Shown here: in pieces, positions 30,971 through 33,602 of the stretch | Numbering within the stretch: position 1 is the first letter of the stretch | Layout: every line of letters begins with the position of its first letter | Assembly (NCBI GenBank): GCA_964569555.1 | Contig: CAZMTT010000007.1 | Coordinates: 1-33,602 of the forward strand | Direction of reading: 5' to 3' | Length of the DNA: 33,602 nucleotides | Source: G020353235 sp964569555 | Lineage (GTDB): Bacteria > Chloroflexota > Dehalococcoidia > Dehalococcoidales > JAUYDJ01 | Made by a program: the position numbers and the translations under genes | The notes under the pieces: model-generated | The model's input: the letters and a program-made list of their open reading frames with translations, nothing else | What the model was told of the DNA's origin: nothing | The model's database searches: none

Positions 30971-32145
30971 CTCTTCTGCCCGAACTCATTCTTGATATTT
31001 TTCACTATCTCCGGACTGGCGACTAGGTCGGCAACCGTCATCGCCAGCGCCTTGGCGGCATCAAGGGCTCCCTTGATACCGGCTTCTGAGGCGGCGGCGG
31101 CAGCAAACTGGGGGGAATGAACCAGTACCTCTTCTGGAGCGATGGCGACGAAGGGGTGGATGCTGGGTAGTAGCTGGCTGACATTACCCATATCGGTGCT
31201 GCCGAAGGCGTGACTGGCGCTGGGCGGTCTGACCTTGCGTCCCAGAGACTGCATATTCTGCCGGAACAGTCGGGCCAGGGTCAAATTATTACGCATCGGA
31301 GCGTATTTTACCTTTCCCCAGCGGTATTCCAGACGGGCGCCGGTAGCTGTAGCCGCGCTAATAAAGCAGTTTAGCACTCTTTGCTTTAGTTCTTCAAGGT
31401 AGGGACTATCTTCAGCCCGCACCATGAAGGTGCCGGCACTGTGAGCGGGGATAATGTTGGCTGCCTCGCCCCCGTCGGTAATAATGCCGTGGATGCGGGC
31501 GCTCACTTTTATGTGCTGGCGCAGGGAGTCAATGGCGGCAAAAGATAGCAGCATGGCTTCCAGGGCATTAATGCCCTCTTCGGGAAAGGCGGCGGCATGG
31601 GCGGCTTTACCGAAGAACTCGATATCCACGGTCTGGCAGGCAAGGGCCTGGGTGGTCACTGTGTTATCTACCCCGGGGTGGACCATCATGGCTATGTCCA
31701 CGCCGTCAAAGGCACCCCGCTCCGCCATTATCGCCTTACCCCCCTGAATTTCTTCACCCGGCGTGCCGATTACCCGAATGCTGCCGCCAAAGCGGTCAAC
31801 GGCTTTCCGGGCGGCTATGCCGGCACCAGCCGCACCGGTTGCAATCAGGTTGTGACCGCAGGCATGCCCCAGTTTGGGCAGGGCATCATACTCGGCGAGA
31901 ACAGCGATAACCGGCTTCCCCTCTCCGTAGCCGGCGCTGAATGCGGTGGGCAGTCCACCGGTGCCCTCGGTGATGCTGAAGCCATTCTCCCTGAGATAGC
32001 CGGTCAGCCAGGATGCCGCCTTGGTCTCACCGAAACCCAGCTCGGGGTTGGCGTGGATATTCTGGCTGAGCTTGCCGAGCTGCTTCCGGTGCTGGTCTAC
32101 CTCAGCGATGATAACCGCTTTTAGCTGGTCTAAATCCTTATTCAT
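30967..32145 (-). CDS. M20-family amidohydrolase
   Basis: Zinc-dependent peptidase/amidohydrolase of the M20D type (AbgB/aminoacylase-like), 392 residues. Metal-site residues seen are Asp87 and His98 in AEYDALPKLGHACGHN, the Glu pair at 131-132 (TPGEEIQGG) and His156 (VHPG). The lid/dimerisation domain falls about 175-290. Substrates in this family include N-acyl amino acids, aminobenzoyl-glutamate and beta-alanyl dipeptides; which applies here cannot be told. It is the first gene of the operon with plsX and trxB and has a good promoter. Confidence 0.88.
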   Translation of the reverse strand: MNKDLDQLKAVIIAEVDQHRKQLGKLSQNIHANPELGFGETKAASWLTGYLRENGFSITEGTGGLPTAFSAGYGEGKPVIAVLAEYDALPKLGHACGHNLIATGAAGAGIAARKAVDRFGGSIRVIGTPGEEIQGGKAIMAERGAFDGVDIAMMVHPGVDNTVTTQALACQTVDIEFFGKAAHAAAFPEEGINALEAMLLSFAAIDSLRQHIKVSARIHGIITDGGEAANIIPAHSAGTFMVRAEDSPYLEELKQRVLNCFISAATATGARLEYRWGKVKYAPMRNNLTLARLFRQNMQSLGRKVRPPSASHAFGSTDMGNVSQLLPSIHPFVAIAPEEVLVHSPQFAAAAASEAGIKGALDAAKALAMTVADLVASPEIVKNIKNEFGQKR

Positions 32146-32166
32146 TTTAGGTTCTGGGTGTTTTTT

Positions 32167-32195
32167 AATATAGCAGATGCCGGCCTGGGTGTCGA
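32167..32195 (-). promoter_or_regulatory. putative amidohydrolase-plsX-trxB promoter
   Basis: Minus-strand TCGACA (32195-32190, 5/6), 17-base spacer, TATATT (32172-32167, 5/6), 22 bases before the ATG. It is back-to-back with the cobO promoter, 3 bases apart. Confidence 0.65.
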
Positions 32196-32198
32196 CAG

Positions 32199-32227
32199 TT
32201 GACGAGTCCTGCCCGATAATCTAGACT
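32199..32227 (+). promoter_or_regulatory. putative cobO promoter
   Basis: TTGACG (32199-32204, 5/6), 17-base spacer, TAGACT (32222-32227, 4/6). An interrupted inverted repeat (CCCGA...CTAGA-CTAAT-TCTAG...TCGGG, 32212-32241) covers the -10 box and start site. It could be an operator or a short 5' hairpin that also contains part of the ribosome site. Confidence 0.5.
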
Positions 32228-32251
32228 AATTCTAGCTCGGGAGAGAAGATA

Positions 32252-32785
32252 ATGGGCGCTAGCCAGGAGAAACCGAAGGGACTGGTCCAGGTATATACCG
32301 GCGAGGGTAAGGGCAAGACCACCGCCGCTCTGGGGCTGGCGCTCCGGGCGGTGGGGCAGGGGATGAAGGTCGTCATCATCCAGTTTATCAAAGGAGACTC
32401 CAGCTGCGGCGAGCACCTCTTTGCCCGTAAGCACCAGCCCTTTGATATCGTCTGTTTAAACAGGGGCGACAGCTTTACCCAGACCCCGGCTGAGCTCCGC
32501 CCGGTAACCGAGCAGACACTCGCCTTTGCCGAGCAGACGTTGAAAAAGGGCGAGTATGATGTGGTCATCCTGGACGAGATTTTCATCGCCCTGAGCAAAG
32601 GGCTGATAACCACCCCCCAGATAGTCGCCCTGATGGCTAAAAAGCCGGCCAAAGTAGAGCTGGTCTTGACCGGGCGCGGCGCCCCCAAAGAGGTCATTGA
32701 GCGCGCCGACCTGGTTACCGAGATGGTAGCCGTAAAGCACCCCTTCACCAGAGGCATCCGGGCCAGACGTGGTATTGAGTACTAG
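32252..32785 (+). CDS. cobO: cob(I)yrinic acid a,c-diamide adenosyltransferase
   Basis: Attaches the adenosyl group of ATP to reduced corrinoids (BtuR/CobO/CobA family), needed for adenosylcobalamin synthesis or salvage. 177 residues, a RecA-like fold with P-loop TGEGKGKTT (16-24), VIIQFIKGD, VVILDEIFIAL and LVLTGRGAP. A GGGAGA ribosome site precedes the ATG. No other cobalamin-synthesis gene is adjacent, so it may serve salvage. It is convergent with the RecB-like nuclease gene (9-base gap). Confidence 0.94.
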   Translation: MGASQEKPKGLVQVYTGEGKGKTTAALGLALRAVGQGMKVVIIQFIKGDSSCGEHLFARKHQPFDIVCLNRGDSFTQTPAELRPVTEQTLAFAEQTLKKGEYDVVILDEIFIALSKGLITTPQIVALMAKKPAKVELVLTGRGAPKEVIERADLVTEMVAVKHPFTRGIRARRGIEY

Positions 32786-32794
32786 GCAGGCGGC

Positions 32795-33508
32795 TCAATG
32801 CCGGGTGACTTCCAGTAAGCCCTCAAGGAGCTGGCAGTTACTGCATCCCTCGCGCCTGGCCGGAGGGCTCTCCAGGTCATAAATTGCCCTTGTTCTGGCG
32901 AGCAGGGGTGGTATGATATTCAGATTAAGGCTGACCTTATGAACGTTGGCCGTAAAGCCCATGCCGAACCCGTCCGCATTATGAACTTCATCGCTTGAGG
33001 CGGCGGCTTCATCGGTCACCGGCTCCATGTAAATCAGCGCCAGGTCTGATATCGGTTCCAGCCCGCATTGTTTGCCTATCATGGCATAAGCATTGAGTTG
33101 GGCCTCGTACATGGGAAAGAGCCTGTCCTGGGCGCCGGTATATCTGGCGGTCTTGTAGTCCACAATAATGTGCGAGTTATCCGGTCGGATAAATATAGCA
33201 TCGGGACTGCCGGTGAGCAGGATATTGGTCTCCGGGTCTAAAATGTTGTACTTTGAGAAGTGGGGCGGTTCCATATAGCCGGTGAGGTTTCCCAGGTCTC
33301 TCAGCCACGGCGGTGGACCCCCGTATTTGTCAAACCAGCGGTGGACGACGCGTTTGGTGTAAGAATCAATGGAGCTGAAGATGCCCGGGAAAATCTGAAA
33401 GGGAAGTCTGTTATGAAGCTGGAGCTTGACCCAGAAGCACCTCGGGCAGAACTCAGGCAGGGCAACTTCCCCCAGGTTCTTGGCGGATATCCGGATTTGC
33501 TGGCTCAT
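32795..33508 (-). CDS. PD-(D/E)XK nuclease, RecB/Cas4-like
   Basis: 237-residue single-domain nuclease of the PD-(D/E)XK superfamily. Motifs: Asp103 in TGSPDAIF, Asp117-x-Lys119 in IIVDYKTAR and Gln137 in YEAQLNAYAM. A cysteine pair at each end (Cys21/Cys24 in FCPRCFW, Cys222/Cys225 in GCSNCQ) could join to bind an Fe-S cluster, as in Cas4 and AddB, though the spacing differs from the one-plus-three Cas4 pattern. No helicase, cas gene or repeat array is present. Located 17 bases after tRNA-Asn and possibly on its transcript. A role in DNA repair is plausible but not shown. Confidence 0.82.
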   Translation of the reverse strand: MSQQIRISAKNLGEVALPEFCPRCFWVKLQLHNRLPFQIFPGIFSSIDSYTKRVVHRWFDKYGGPPPWLRDLGNLTGYMEPPHFSKYNILDPETNILLTGSPDAIFIRPDNSHIIVDYKTARYTGAQDRLFPMYEAQLNAYAMIGKQCGLEPISDLALIYMEPVTDEAAASSDEVHNADGFGMGFTANVHKVSLNLNIIPPLLARTRAIYDLESPPARREGCSNCQLLEGLLEVTRH

Positions 33509-33525
33509 CTGTTTCCCCGAAAATT

Positions 33526-33600
33526 TGGCTCCCCGAGCTGGACTCGAACCAACAACCTAGCGGTTAACAGCCGCCCGCTCTACCATTGAGCTATCGGGGA
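33526..33600 (-). tRNA. tRNA-Asn (GTT)
   Basis: Acceptor TCCCCGA/TCGGGGA, D-arm GCTC/GAGC, anticodon stem GGCGG/CCGCT (one G-U pair) with loop CTGTTAA. The anticodon GTT is at plus positions 33566-33568; T-loop TTCGAGT. The discriminator G and CCA (33526-33528) are encoded. Its promoter lies beyond the window edge. Confidence 0.97.
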
Positions 33601-33602
33601 AC

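Noticed and set aside
32199..32220. TTGACG with GATAAT as cobO promoter
   Set aside because: The spacer would be only 10 bases. TAGACT at 32222-32227 gives 17.
32205..32251. Cobalamin riboswitch before cobO
   Set aside because: The leader is only about 20 bases, far too short for the aptamer of roughly 200 bases, and no B12-box is seen.
32795..33508. CRISPR Cas4
   Set aside because: No repeat array or other cas gene in the window, and the cysteine arrangement is two plus two.

Overview
The window is a gene-dense bacterial chromosome segment with almost no non-coding DNA. No gap without a gene exceeds about 170 bases. It carries no transposase, integrase, phage gene or CRISPR array. Gene content suggests an anaerobic bacterium that makes ester-linked lipids and bacterial fatty acids: methylene-THF reductase MetF/MetV beside an NADH-oxidising iron-sulfur module, the MEP pathway gene ispH, fabD/fabG/acpP/plsX/plsC, a corrinoid adenosyltransferase, a DnaD-type helicase loader, and holB next to the PSP1 gene. 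The combination resembles Chloroflexota, most likely Dehalococcoidia. This is an inference from gene content and protein style; no 16S gene is present.

Layout. 1-2.4 kb: 3'-truncated tRNA-Val, queF, plsC-ispH and a small Lrp-type RAM-domain protein. 2.5-4.3 kb: acyl-CoA dehydrogenase and an AT-richer methyltransferase. 4.4-8.2 kb: one operon, DUF177-rpmF-fabD-fabG-nusB-acpP-HAD hydrolase. 8.2-13.9 kb, all on the minus strand: tRNA-His, tRNA-Arg, a three-gene NADH-oxidising module (NuoG/HoxU-like, NuoE-like, NuoF-like), metV, metF and a B12-binding radical SAM protein. 13.9-19.1 kb: an orphan Smr domain divergent from mutS, then an RND (MMPL) exporter. 19.1-21.2 kb: alpha/beta hydrolase behind a promoter-plus-terminator leader, facing a minus-strand set (small membrane protein, pyruvate-kinase C-terminal-like protein, two-helix ferritin-like protein). 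21.3-24.5 kb: lysA, holB, PSP1/RicT-like gene. 24.5-28.9 kb: HNH endonuclease and the replication cluster rplI-dnaB-dnaD-(double dnaC). 29-32.2 kb: M20 amidohydrolase-plsX-trxB. 32.2-33.6 kb: cobO, a RecB/Cas4-like nuclease and tRNA-Asn.

How it fits together. The fatty-acid operon supplies acyl-ACP, and PlsX and PlsC use it for phospholipids. The MetF/MetV pair reduces methylene-THF to methyl-THF. The adjacent complete set of NADH, FMN and Fe-S subunits suggests that the reductase is fed from NADH, perhaps by a multisubunit complex. Corrinoid chemistry appears twice (radical SAM protein, CobO). The replication cluster contains a helicase loader that is an internal duplication of DnaC.

Regulation. 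Many promoters fit TTGACA-N16/18-TATAAT very well, two of them with a 6/6 -35 box. For lysA and rplI the -10 box lies only 6-7 bases before the start codon, so leaderless mRNAs are predicted. Promoters were found by eye and are not proven.
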